Origin: Bacteroidales bacterium
GTDB taxonomy: Bacteria; Bacteroidota; Bacteroidia; Bacteroidales; ML635J-15
DNA length: 56,354 nucleotides
Direction: 5' to 3'
Assembly (NCBI GenBank): GCA_027858835.1
Contig: JAQIBY010000095.1
Span: 1 to 56,354 of the forward strand
Shown here: positions 1 to 9,231 of the stretch, in pieces
Layout: every line of letters begins with the position of its first letter
Numbering within the stretch: position 1 is the stretch's first letter
The notes under the pieces: model-generated
What the model was told of the DNA's origin: nothing
What the model saw: the letters and a program-made list of their open reading frames with translations, nothing else
Database searches by the model: none
Made by a program: the position numbers and the translations under genes

Positions 1-55
1 TTAGGGATATTCAATGCTTTTTCCTAATTTTATGCTAAAATAAAAATGATGTATT

Positions 56-1447
56 ATGTTTAAAAGAGAAGTTTACATAAACCGCAGAGCAAAACTAAAA
101 AAGCTCGTGAAAGACGGAATTATTCTAATCCTTGGTAACAATGAATCCCCAATGAATTATCCGGCAAACGGATATCATTTCCGTCAGGATTCTGACTTTC
201 TGTATTTCTTTGGTCATGATCATGCCGGAATGGCAGGAGTTATAGATGTTGACAGTGGTGATGAATTTCTATTTGCAGATGATGTCAGTATGGATGACAT
301 TATTTGGATGGGACCTCAACCAAGTGTAAAATCACTGGCATCAGAAGTTGGCATAGAAAAAACAGCTCCTTTCGGTGATTTAGCAAATTTGCTTGTAAAA
401 GCTACAGACTCAGGGCGTAACGTGCATATTTTGCCACAGTACCGACATGACAATATGATTTATCTCAACCAGGTGCTTGGTATTCCTTTCGATAAAATGA
501 AAGATGCGGTATCTGTTGAGTTGATTAAAGCAATTGTCGCCTTGCGCAGCATTAAAGATGAATATGAAATTGCAGAAATTGATAAAGCATGTGACATCGG
601 TTATATCATGCACACCGAAGCAATGAAAAAAGCTGCTCCCGGAGTTATAGAACGCGAAGTAGCCGGATTAATGGAAGGCATTTCCCTTTCACGCGGCGGT
701 GTTCCCTCTTTCCCGATTATTCTTTCTGTGAACGGGCAAACATTGCATAATCACTATCATGGAAATGTCATGAAAGAAGGTGATTTGATGTTGGCAGATG
801 CTGGTTGCGAAACTACTTTACATTATGCTTCTGACAACACACGCACAAGTCCGGTAAGTGGGAAATTTACCGCAAAACAGCGTGAGGTTTATGAGATTGT
901 TATGAATGCAAACAATCATGCAATGTCACTGATTAAACCGGGAATTACTTACCGCGAAGTGCATCTTGCTGTAGCGAAAGTGCTTGCAAGCGGATTGACA
1001 GAATTAGGAATTATGAAAGGTAATCCGGATGATGCTGTCCGTGAAGGTGCTCATGCATTATTCCAACCACACGGATTGGGTCATATGATGGGACTTGATG
1101 TACACGACATGGAAGGCCTCGGTGAAAATTATGTCGGTTACGATGATAAAATAAAACGTGCAAGCCAGTTTGGTCTTTCAGGATTACGTTTAGGGCGTGA
1201 ACTGAAACCAGGATTTGTATTGACAAATGAACCGGGATGCTATTTCATTCCTGAATTAATTGATTCATGGAAATCCGATAAAAAATTCATGGATTTCATT
1301 AATTATGAAAAATTAGAATCGTATAGAGACTTTGGCGGCATTCGTTTAGAAGACGATATTCTTGTGACACCTGATGGAAATCGTTTATTGGGAAGTAAAC
1401 GCATTCCGATTACACCAGAAGAGGTTGAAGATTGTATGAGATCATAA
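56..1447 (+). CDS. pepP: Xaa-Pro aminopeptidase (M24 metallopeptidase)
   Basis: Predicted cytosolic aminopeptidase P, which removes an N-terminal residue preceding proline. The first ~170 residues fit the aminopeptidase P N-terminal domain and the rest a pita-bread M24 fold. The five expected metal ligands are visible: Asp in LADAGCE, Asp in HYASDNTRT, His in HGLGHMMGLDVHD, Glu in LTNEPG and Glu in IRLEDDILV. At 463 residues it has normal family length. The ATG at 56 is the first in frame and the N-terminus (MFKREVYINRRAKL) matches the usual family start. It stands alone, with a strong terminator directly behind it. The assignment to the family is secure; substrate preference is family knowledge. 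Confidence 0.93.
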   Translation: MFKREVYINRRAKLKKLVKDGIILILGNNESPMNYPANGYHFRQDSDFLYFFGHDHAGMAGVIDVDSGDEFLFADDVSMDDIIWMGPQPSVKSLASEVGIEKTAPFGDLANLLVKATDSGRNVHILPQYRHDNMIYLNQVLGIPFDKMKDAVSVELIKAIVALRSIKDEYEIAEIDKACDIGYIMHTEAMKKAAPGVIEREVAGLMEGISLSRGGVPSFPIILSVNGQTLHNHYHGNVMKEGDLMLADAGCETTLHYASDNTRTSPVSGKFTAKQREVYEIVMNANNHAMSLIKPGITYREVHLAVAKVLASGLTELGIMKGNPDDAVREGAHALFQPHGLGHMMGLDVHDMEGLGENYVGYDDKIKRASQFGLSGLRLGRELKPGFVLTNEPGCYFIPELIDSWKSDKKFMDFINYEKLESYRDFGGIRLEDDILVTPDGNRLLGSKRIPITPEEVEDCMRS

Positions 1448-1465
1448 GAAACAAAAGCAATAAAT

Positions 1466-1503
1466 AAAAAGAGAGTCATGCACGTCATGTCTCTCTTTTT
1501 TTT
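1466..1503 (+). terminator. Intrinsic terminator of the aminopeptidase gene
   Basis: AAAGAGAG pairs with CTCTCTTT, and the inner CATG/CATG arms also pair with one T-T mismatch between. A run of eight or more T follows on the plus strand, 20 bases after the stop codon. Confidence 0.85.
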
Positions 1504-1536
1504 GCAACCAAAATATCAATAATTTTTCAACTAAAA

Positions 1537-1720
1537 AGAAGTGCGGAACTCAGGAAAGAGGTGAAAAACTTACACTTTACACATGAGCAAATTACAATAA
1601 TTTTGTCAGAATTTATAAGATAAGAAAACGGATTTGAAGAAGTACCAAAACTAAACGATGAAGAAATAAAATTAATTGGACAGAATGATTGGGAACTCAA
1701 TTTATCATACGTCAAGCTAA
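1537..1720 (+). pseudogene. Possible short gene remnant, unidentified
   Basis: A plus-strand frame reads about 29 sense codons (RSAELRKEVKNLHF and on), then an in-frame TAA, then about 40 more sense codons (ENGFEEVPKLNDEEIKLI and on) up to the neighbouring gene. The composition is protein-like with many Lys and Glu, but there is no good start and I do not recognise a family. It may be a decayed gene fragment or chance. Confidence 0.2.
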
Positions 1721-1721
1721 A

Positions 1722-4700
1722 TTATTCTTTTTCAATTACTTTTTGATAAGATTTGTTGCCTGATAATATATTCAAAACATAAATACCTGAAGTCAAGTTG
1801 CCAATATCTATTGAAAACCTATCAATTTCAAGTATGTTTTTAGATAAGATAAGTTTTCCATTAATGGTGTAGATTTTCGCTTCAGTGTTATCTGAAAATT
1901 TCGTTTTTGCTTCAATAAATAAATTTCCATTTGTTGGGATAGGATATACACTAAATGCATCATCAAAACTTAAGTCTGAAACGGAAGATGATAATTGGAT
2001 CGTTGCATTTTGTTGTACAACACAATTGTTGTTATCAACCAATGTGGCAATATATTCACCGGCAAGCAAATTAATGGCTGTAATACCCGACTGATTGAAA
2101 GGGTCATTCCAAGTGATTGAGTATGGCGTAACGCCTCCATATGCATTTAAGGTCGCTGAACCCTCACCATAAGCTGTTTCGGAATTATCTGGCGTTGTAG
2201 TTACAGTCGTTACTATTTCATCAGGAGAAGTAATTTCGAATTCAAATTCAGCACTACACCCATTATTATCAACGACAGAAAGCGAATAATTCCCTGCTCC
2301 CAAATTTGTGACCAATTGCGAGTTTTGGCCAATTCCCCAATCATAATTGATTGGTTCTTCCCCTTCAATAATATAGGCCTGTGCTGAACCACTTGGATCA
2401 TTAAAACACAAGGAAGGAGAATGCGTTATGTACATATTCAAGGTATCTTTGTCAACAAACACTGTTTGAATATCAATACAATTAGCAGCATCAGAGACAG
2501 TTACAGAGTAATTTCCAGATTGCAAATTACTTAATGTATCTTCATTAGAGGAGTTACTCCATGAAAAATCATAGGGAGGATTTCCATGAATAATTTCCAA
2601 TGAAGCTTCTCCGTCGTTTCCCGGATTACAACTTTCGATGGTTTGTATTGGGGTTGTTTCCAGATATGCCTGGTTAATATTGTAAGTTTCTGATATGACA
2701 CAACCGTCATTGCCTGTAACTGTCAAACTATATTCTCCAATTTCTAAATTATCAATGATTAAATCATTTGATCCATTACTCCAATTGATAGAATAAGGTG
2801 GTGTGCCACCTGAGATATCAAGGCTTATCATTCCATCATTCTCTCCTCCACAACTTATATCATTAACTACTGGATTGAATGAATACCAGAGACAAGAAAA
2901 ATATGAATTTCCAATTTGTACAATTCCATTTGGTGTTCCAACAAATATCTCTTTTTCTCCATCATCATCAACATCTCGTATGATTAAGGAATTGTATTTA
3001 CCTGCCATATGTCCAAATTGTTGCGTTTGAATCTGGAATTCCTCACTTGCATAAATACCTAATCGTCCTTCAATAGTATAGATATATTCAATTTCTCCAT
3101 CATTATTCAGATCATCAATGGCTACTCCCTGAATTGATTCATTTCCAATAACTATACTGTCAATCAGCTGATATGTGTTGCCATCGAGCACTTCAATTGT
3201 ACCATGATTGGTTCCAGCTACAATGTCCGACACATTGTCTCCATTAACGTCTCCCAGACTCAAACTTGTATAATAATCCTCAGTGCTTATCCAATCATCA
3301 TACGTTATCCCATCATACACACAGATATTAGCTTTGCAAATTACTATTTCGGGATTAGCATCTGAATCGATGTTTTTTACACGAATAACAGGAGTTTGAT
3401 AACCAATTGGAAACTCTGTAGAACTCCAAATAATACTGCCGTCAAGAGGGTTGATTATATAAGCATTGTCTTCATTAGCGGTAATAATTTCGAGCATATT
3501 ATCATCATCAATGTCGTAAAGTTTTCCGGCATAAAACTCATTTAAATCTTCATCTTGAAATAAATAGGAATTTTCAATTGTCTTTGTAGTTCCATCTATA
3601 ATCCAATACTTTCCTGTATAGGTATTTCCTGCAGAAACTAAAATTTCAATATCTCCATCATTATCAACATCCCCTAAAGACAAATCAAATACTCCAGTCC
3701 AGACACTTCCCAAAAACAATCCATCCGACTGCCATTCAACCTGATGCGTTTCTGAGTTAAATACTGTAATTATACCACTTTCATACCCGCTCGCGGATTC
3801 ATATGAAATGGCAACTAATTCTTTCACATCATCATTATCAATATCACCCAGTTCTATTGCATAAATAGGACCATCAATATGAACGCTCCTCCACTGAATT
3901 TCTTGCTGTTGAATGTCTGCAATTGATAAAACATCTTCTCCAGAACTTGAAAAACCTGCACCCCAACATATTTCTAATGATGCATCGTTATCAAAATTTC
4001 CAATTCGGATTTCTGCTACACCATGATGTGGATTATCAAGGCTCCACAACAAGGTTTCTGTATTTGCATCATAACACTTGACTTCACCCCATTGTCCTTC
4101 ACCGATAATAATTTCATCTATCCCATCTCCTGTTACATCCTGAAGATATAGAACATCAATATCTCCATTAATATTCAGTTCATATTTTACAGCCTGCAAA
4201 TCGGCATCAAAAACATCAACAAAATCCCATGATCTGGCTCTGATAATTTCATCTTTTCCATCACTATCAATATCAGAGAGCCCTAACATGCAGTACTGAC
4301 TTGATATTTCTTCAAAAAACCATTCTTGTATAATGTTCGCACCATCAAATGATAAAACATCACCATGGGAAGTAACAAGCTCTATGTCAGCGTCATTATC
4401 AACGTTGCCAAGCTTTAAATCAAAAGCACCATAATTCAAACTTGCTTCCTGTTCTAATGTTTCTTTATTAAACAGAAATATATGATCGTCATCACATACA
4501 ATAATTTCGTCTTCACCATCATTATCTGCATCACCAAATTCAATGTCATTTAAATCAGTCGTAGAGACGGAGATTTCAGATAGTATTTCTTTGGTTTGTG
4601 AGTTGTAAACATCAATATCTCCGGATTCAAATCCCACAAATATTTCTTTATCTCCATCATCGTTAATATCAAATAATTTTATCCGATTAATATCAGCCTG

Positions 4701-5150
4701 ATATGCATCACTTGACCATAGGATATCATAATTATTAGTTGAGTTATTGTATTTTAAAATGTACCAGTAAGACCACTGATAATTGGAAGTATTCCTTGCT
4801 GCGCAAACAATCTCATCAATACCATCTCCATTGAAATCATATACTGCCATTGTTCGATCACCCGGGGATGCTCCAATTATTGTGTGTTTCCAGTCAGGAG
4901 TACAATGCTCAATGATTTCATTACTCTGCATTGTGTTTTTAGCGTTCACTAAAAGATTTTCAATTTGATTATCTGAAAAACCAGAAAGCTCTTCTTCAGT
5001 ATAGTTGATTTTGGTTCCATGTTCGTTGAGAACAATGTTACCATAATTATCATAAGCTCGTGAGCGATTCTCATGTGTGATTGGATTCGTTTGCGCTATG
5101 CTAGAGTACAGAACTAAGTACAAAATAACTGATAATAGACTTTTTTTCAT
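1722..5150 (-). CDS. Large secreted FG-GAP/VCBS and SprB-repeat protein, T9SS type A cargo
   Basis: Predicted cell-surface or secreted protein of 1142 residues. A signal peptide (MKKSLLSVILYLVLYSSIAQ) is followed, from about residue 100 to 740, by roughly fourteen FG-GAP/VCBS-type repeats carrying acidic DxDxDGxxEI loops of the calcium-binding kind (DFNGDGIDEI, DINDDGDKEI, DVDDDGEKEI), expected to form beta-propellers. From about 760 to 1050 there are four SprB-like modules (SCGGENDGMIS; pattern GGTPPYSINWSNG). The last ~75 residues are a T9SS type A sorting domain (VYPIPTNGNLFIEA to the lysine-rich end). No neighbour shares its transcript. The role is unknown; adhesion or polymer binding is an inference from the repeats. 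The combination of propeller and SprB modules on a type A signal is less usual than SprB with type B. Confidence 0.85.
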   Translation of the reverse strand: MKKSLLSVILYLVLYSSIAQTNPITHENRSRAYDNYGNIVLNEHGTKINYTEEELSGFSDNQIENLLVNAKNTMQSNEIIEHCTPDWKHTIIGASPGDRTMAVYDFNGDGIDEIVCAARNTSNYQWSYWYILKYNNSTNNYDILWSSDAYQADINRIKLFDINDDGDKEIFVGFESGDIDVYNSQTKEILSEISVSTTDLNDIEFGDADNDGEDEIIVCDDDHIFLFNKETLEQEASLNYGAFDLKLGNVDNDADIELVTSHGDVLSFDGANIIQEWFFEEISSQYCMLGLSDIDSDGKDEIIRARSWDFVDVFDADLQAVKYELNINGDIDVLYLQDVTGDGIDEIIIGEGQWGEVKCYDANTETLLWSLDNPHHGVAEIRIGNFDNDASLEICWGAGFSSSGEDVLSIADIQQQEIQWRSVHIDGPIYAIELGDIDNDDVKELVAISYESASGYESGIITVFNSETHQVEWQSDGLFLGSVWTGVFDLSLGDVDNDGDIEILVSAGNTYTGKYWIIDGTTKTIENSYLFQDEDLNEFYAGKLYDIDDDNMLEIITANEDNAYIINPLDGSIIWSSTEFPIGYQTPVIRVKNIDSDANPEIVICKANICVYDGITYDDWISTEDYYTSLSLGDVNGDNVSDIVAGTNHGTIEVLDGNTYQLIDSIVIGNESIQGVAIDDLNNDGEIEYIYTIEGRLGIYASEEFQIQTQQFGHMAGKYNSLIIRDVDDDGEKEIFVGTPNGIVQIGNSYFSCLWYSFNPVVNDISCGGENDGMISLDISGGTPPYSINWSNGSNDLIIDNLEIGEYSLTVTGNDGCVISETYNINQAYLETTPIQTIESCNPGNDGEASLEIIHGNPPYDFSWSNSSNEDTLSNLQSGNYSVTVSDAANCIDIQTVFVDKDTLNMYITHSPSLCFNDPSGSAQAYIIEGEEPINYDWGIGQNSQLVTNLGAGNYSLSVVDNNGCSAEFEFEITSPDEIVTTVTTTPDNSETAYGEGSATLNAYGGVTPYSITWNDPFNQSGITAINLLAGEYIATLVDNNNCVVQQNATIQLSSSVSDLSFDDAFSVYPIPTNGNLFIEAKTKFSDNTEAKIYTINGKLILSKNILEIDRFSIDIGNLTSGIYVLNILSGNKSYQKVIEKE

Positions 5151-5556
5151 ATTGTTTTAAACTAAGTGGACGGTTCTTATGATTAACTACCTCGTACAAA
5201 TTGCATTCTACAATTATACAAATAATGAATTGACATACCAAACATTTCCCACGCTTTAGTTTCGACTTCTTCTCTAATGTTATTCTCAATCAAATGCTTG
5301 CCTGAGTATGCTAAGAATTGACTTGAAAAACCTGTCTTACATTTTTTTATAGGTTTAACTATTTCATAGAAAATAATGGGGTTTTATAGAAATAAGCAAT
5401 ATGTATATTGATTGAAATAAATCATTGTTTGATTTCATCACTAATTAAAATGTGATGTTTGGTTTATTACAAGGATTGTCCCCGAAAAAGTTGTTTAGTG
5501 ATAGATAATGTTGTGGGAATAAAAATGAATTTTTCATTTGTGCCGGAATGAAATAC
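5151..5556. other. Intergenic stretch, AT-rich
   Basis: About 400 bases between the start of the FG-GAP protein gene and the transposase remnant. I see no ORF with coding character, no clear TAnnTTTG promoter for the minus-strand gene and no convincing hairpin. Confidence 0.5.
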
Positions 5557-6195
5557 TCACTTGACAGCTGTCTGATAAAATTGACACATTTGTATTGGCA
5601 TCTCATTGAATGATTTTATTAGGCCTCTTCTTCCATCACACACAATCGCTAATATCTCAAATCCACGTGATTTTAATTCATTTATGCCTTTTTTTATACA
5701 GCGCATTAGTCTCATGTTTTATACCGATTAAACATCAAAATGGCGCATACTTTCACTTCGTTCTGTATGCTTGTTTTGCTGTAATATCGGCATTAACCTT
5801 CCGAAATGAATTCGGAATAAGAATTGGTATTACATAATACTTTAAATGGTTTTCCTTACTAATTGAGTCCTTAGAAAGCTTTACTCCAAAGCTCATTCCC
5901 CAGTAGGCTGTGTCCATTATAACTATGACTTCTCTAGGAATTTTTGTCGTCTTTTGTAGTCTATATGAATCAAACCTTCGCTCTATCGTTTTCGTACTGC
6001 ATTTGTACTTCGCTGATAGTTGTTTGTAAGTTTGTTTGCCCGTAGTATATTCTTCCCATATTTGGGCTGATGATACATAAAATCCGCCTGTGAAATGTTG
6101 ACCACATGCCATGCATTTATAACCTTGTTTACCGTTTTGAAAACCATATTTTTGTACGATTATACTCCCACAGCTTATGCATTTTTTTTATTCAT
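5557..6195 (-). pseudogene. Broken IS256-like transposase (zinc-ribbon variant), interrupted by a MITE-like repeat
   Basis: Remnant of a DDE transposase of the type annotated as IS256 family, variant Zn-binding. Reading on the minus strand: an N-terminal zinc ribbon (CISCG then KCMACG), an HTH-like region (YKQLSAKYKCSTKTIERR), the first catalytic Asp (VIMDTAYWG), then SISKENHLKYYV. Here a 112-bp foreign repeat (5718-5829) enters. Beyond it the protein resumes as KHETNALYK, then after one extra A in an A-tract as KGINELKSRGFEILAIVCDGRRGL (second Asp) and MPIQMCQF, and stops at 5557. A further A-tract shift separates an upstream ATG (6193-6195) from the zinc ribbon. So it has an insertion, two frameshifts and a 3' truncation, and is dead. 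No terminal inverted repeats of the parent IS were identified. Confidence 0.85.
5718..5829. mobile_element. MITE-like 112-bp repeat, copy A
   Basis: Identical by eye over 112 bp to 29279-29390. The ends form an imperfect inverted repeat (TTATACCgATT at the left, AATtGGTAT at the right). An internal inverted repeat TTCCGAA/TTCGGAA lies near the right end. It encodes no transposase. It is inserted in the transposase remnant between the codons for YYV and KHETN; the flanks suggest only a 2-3 base target duplication. The short ORFs across it are by-products of the repeat. Confidence 0.75.
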
Positions 6196-6374
6196 AAGCT
6201 TTCATTTGGTGCAAACCTAATAAATTCAAGGGCTATAGAACTTTTTACCAACTATTTTGTCCATTAACCCCCAATTATGTTTAAAAATGAGAAATTAATT
6301 GAGATTGATGACAAGCGATTTAAAATAATTAACTCAGAAAAATTACAGCAAATCAGCAATCACTGATAAATAGA

Positions 6375-8234
6375 TTATTTCCACTGCATTTCTACCCGAC
6401 GGTTTGGCGCATAGAATAATTCGTTAAGCCGTTTTCCTTTTTGAGATGCAATAACAATTCCGCTAAAATCCGTTTCAGATTCAATTGTTTTGCGGTAACT
6501 TTCTGCCTGAGATTTTGCGGCAAAATCTCCAACTGCATAAACATAATATGCATCAGCTTTAAAAGAATGAATTGTTTTGGAAGTGTTCAACTGCTTTTTA
6601 AACCATGCTTCTGCATTTTCGTTTTTTACACAAGCAATTTGCACATGATAAATTAAGCCCTTCACGTCACGGTCTTTTGTAATTCCCGCTGATTGAGTGA
6701 TAATTTGGGTTTCATTCACTCCTAAATCGCTTAAATATTGTTTTACTTCCAACGCACGTTCTTCAGCAAGTTTTGCGCTATATTTACTTGCTCCTCTTGC
6801 ATCAGAATGTCCAATTAGCTGTATTTTTAACTTAGGATAAGCTTTCAGTGTATCAGCAATTTGTTTTAATCCGTCTGCATAGATTTCCTCAACTGCTTTA
6901 TTTTCGCTGTCGAAAAACACCGGATTAAGCGTTAAACTTTCCGGTTTGAATTTCCATGGTTCAGGCTCGGGAGTTTCGGGCTCCGGATCTTTTGGTTGTT
7001 CCGGAACCGGGAGATTCCATTGAAAAATATCTATCCCGCCAAGGCTTGCATTTGATCGATTTGAAGCAAAATATCCCTGATACGGGTTGTCAATTTGGAA
7101 TGAAAAATCATTTCCGATGGAATTTATCGGGGCTTTCATGTTTATGGGATTTGACCACTCAACACCACGTTTTACACTTAAAAACACATCCAGATTTCCA
7201 TATCCGGGGAAACCATCACTGGAATAATAAAGACTGTCGTTATGAATTACGGGAAACAATTCTTTTCCGGCAGTATTCAGCTTTTCTCCTGCATTTACAG
7301 GATTCTGCCAAACTCCATTCACTTTATCTGAGTACCAGATATCGCTTTCACCATAACCACCCTTCATGTCTGAAGCAAAATATAATCGTTTTCCTTGGTT
7401 TGCAAATGCCGGGTGTGCAACATTAATATCCTCCGGTATTTTATCCCATACGAATTGCTCAAGCATTTCAGGATTTCCGGTTTTACCAAAATAAATTGCT
7501 GCATTTGACAAACCGGTTTCATACATAAACTTGGTTTTTTTACGTAAAGTAAATGCATACATATTGGTTTCAGAACAATAATCCAAAGCCTCACACAAAT
7601 AGCTGTCAGACAATTCTGGGAACAAAGCCTCCGGCACTTTTTTGCCAATCATGTAAACGGAGTTTGACGCTTCAGCATTCTGTGTGGAATCCAAGAAATA
7701 AGTTGTCACAAAAACTAATTTTTTGTTAATCAGTTTTGGTGATTTTTCTTCCTTCTCGCTATTAACTGACTTCAGATTTTTAACATTATAATCAGTTGCG
7801 ATATTATTCCATTTTGGGATGGAATCACAGGCAGCAATTTTTAATTGTAATTTAAAACTATCAGGATCATGCTCTTTATAAGTAATAAAATTTTGTTTTG
7901 CCTGATTGTACTTTTTGTTGATCAGCTGCAATTCACCGAGATATAAATAATTAACGGGATCGGGCTTATTGCGGCTCAATAGCGCTTCATAAACAGGTTC
8001 GGCATCCGTAAACTGTTTAAGCATAATGTAACAATAACCCAAATTATCCAAGCTTTCAACAGGCAATTTGTCTAAAGCTTGTTCATCTGCAGTAATCAAA
8101 GAAACAGCCTGATTGTATTTTCCTGAATTCATTAGCTCTAGAATCCTTGCATTTTGAGCAAATGAATGGGAATAAAGCCCGGTAATAAGCAAGCATAATA
8201 TTATATAACGAAAGATTTTACGCATCATAAACAA
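6375..8234 (-). CDS. OmpA-family protein with TPR and PD40 repeats (PorE-like), with an unusual SPOR-like insert
   Basis: Predicted periplasmic/outer-membrane-associated peptidoglycan-binding protein, last gene of the surface operon. A signal peptide ends near HSFAQ, with no lipobox Cys. TPR-like helices occupy about 25-140. PD40/WD40-like blades follow at about 270-405 (RLYFASDMKGGYGESDIW, LYYSSDGFPGYGNLDVF). A Pro/Glu-rich linker sits near 411-426, and an OmpA C-terminal domain starts near 433 (IQLIGHSDARG). After ITQSAG the chain departs into a SPOR-like segment (~526-600: VYHVQIACV-type strand, then YYVYAVGDFAAKSQAESYR) before the closing OmpA strand NRRVEMQWK. T9SS PorE shares the TPR-PD40-OmpA order, but this protein lacks the carboxypeptidase-regulatory-like domain. 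It follows the SprF gene by 19 bp. Start may be any of three Met near the 5' end (8234, 8228, 8225). Confidence 0.82.
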   Translation of the reverse strand: MFMMRKIFRYIILCLLITGLYSHSFAQNARILELMNSGKYNQAVSLITADEQALDKLPVESLDNLGYCYIMLKQFTDAEPVYEALLSRNKPDPVNYLYLGELQLINKKYNQAKQNFITYKEHDPDSFKLQLKIAACDSIPKWNNIATDYNVKNLKSVNSEKEEKSPKLINKKLVFVTTYFLDSTQNAEASNSVYMIGKKVPEALFPELSDSYLCEALDYCSETNMYAFTLRKKTKFMYETGLSNAAIYFGKTGNPEMLEQFVWDKIPEDINVAHPAFANQGKRLYFASDMKGGYGESDIWYSDKVNGVWQNPVNAGEKLNTAGKELFPVIHNDSLYYSSDGFPGYGNLDVFLSVKRGVEWSNPINMKAPINSIGNDFSFQIDNPYQGYFASNRSNASLGGIDIFQWNLPVPEQPKDPEPETPEPEPWKFKPESLTLNPVFFDSENKAVEEIYADGLKQIADTLKAYPKLKIQLIGHSDARGASKYSAKLAEERALEVKQYLSDLGVNETQIITQSAGITKDRDVKGLIYHVQIACVKNENAEAWFKKQLNTSKTIHSFKADAYYVYAVGDFAAKSQAESYRKTIESETDFSGIVIASQKGKRLNELFYAPNRRVEMQWK

Positions 8235-8253
8235 TTTTACTTAAAGCGACTGA

Positions 8254-9189
8254 TTAAAAAAACATTGGGCTACTGCCACCTGCACTGCCACCTTTTTTGT
8301 TTCGAGGAATGCGATAAGTTACATGAAATTCATGAGAACCCAGGGAATATGCTTTCATGTCAGACATTGTCATATCATAAGAATATATGATACGAAGTTT
8401 TCCCAAATCGACAGACAACATGTACGCAAGTGCATCATTATACCGATAGGAAACGCCAATACCGATGAGTTTATCATAAATCCCGCGTAGAGCAAACTCA
8501 CCCTGAATCGGTGAATTCATTTGGTACTGCCCGTGGGCTGCAGCCTGTAGATCAAATTGATCGTTTATTTCGTAGGTATATCCTCCGGTTAAGTAAAAAG
8601 TTCTTCGTATTGGATTTTCATTCCCATCCATGCTTTGGAATAAATCAGTACGGATTTCTAACAAATTAAAAGCAGATACACCGACAAAATAAGTATCGCT
8701 TTCAGAAAACATCATTCCGAAATTCACATCGGGTGAAAGTTTACTTTCAAAGCCGTTTTGAATCACTGGGTCGCTTTCCTGATCGGTTGTCAGCATAGCA
8801 GTATTAATTGAATGCTGATAAAAAACAGGCGATAATCCAAAGCTAAGTTTTTTGGAGAAATCTTTAGACAAAGGTAGGTGATATGCAAGTGACACTGTGA
8901 ATCCCGTGCGCCTTGAAGGACCTGCCAATTCATTAAAAAACGCAGCACCCATACCAACATTGTTTCCGATATATGCATGGCTACTAATAGCCTGGGACGC
9001 AGGAGCGCCATCAAATCCGACCCATTGTTGTCTTACACTCAGATTTACCGGAATATAATCATAACTACCGGCAACTGCAGGATTTAACAAATAATAATCC
9101 ATCATAAATTGGCTGCGCAACGGTAATTGTTGTGCTGCAAGATGGAAAGAAGCAACGAGCCCTAAAACAAGGATTACATATTTTTTCAT
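8254..9189 (-). CDS. PorP/SprF-family type IX secretion membrane protein
   Basis: Predicted outer-membrane beta-barrel of the PorP/SprF family. The start at 9189 is chosen because it gives a clean signal peptide (MKKYVILVLGLVASFHLAAQ) followed directly by the family hallmark PLRSQFMMDYYLLNPAVAG; an in-frame Met 36 bases upstream (9225) would add a non-signal leader. The remainder alternates as expected for barrel strands (RQQWVGFDGAP, FGLSPVFYQ, AYMLSVDLGKLRIIYSYD). In known systems SprF-like proteins are needed for surface delivery of SprB-type adhesins carrying a type B signal. Here it sits right behind two such adhesins, so it is very likely their dedicated partner. Confidence 0.93.
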   Translation of the reverse strand: MKKYVILVLGLVASFHLAAQQLPLRSQFMMDYYLLNPAVAGSYDYIPVNLSVRQQWVGFDGAPASQAISSHAYIGNNVGMGAAFFNELAGPSRRTGFTVSLAYHLPLSKDFSKKLSFGLSPVFYQHSINTAMLTTDQESDPVIQNGFESKLSPDVNFGMMFSESDTYFVGVSAFNLLEIRTDLFQSMDGNENPIRRTFYLTGGYTYEINDQFDLQAAAHGQYQMNSPIQGEFALRGIYDKLIGIGVSYRYNDALAYMLSVDLGKLRIIYSYDMTMSDMKAYSLGSHEFHVTYRIPRNKKGGSAGGSSPMFF

Positions 9190-9231
9190 ACCCTTAATAT
9201 TTTCTTGTAACATATTGTCTTTCATTATTTT

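Noticed and set aside
6277-6366. A 29-codon ORF starting MFKNEKLIEIDDKRFK
   Set aside because: Too short, no promoter or homology recognised, and it lies between a dead transposase and an operon end; could be a relic but not supportable.
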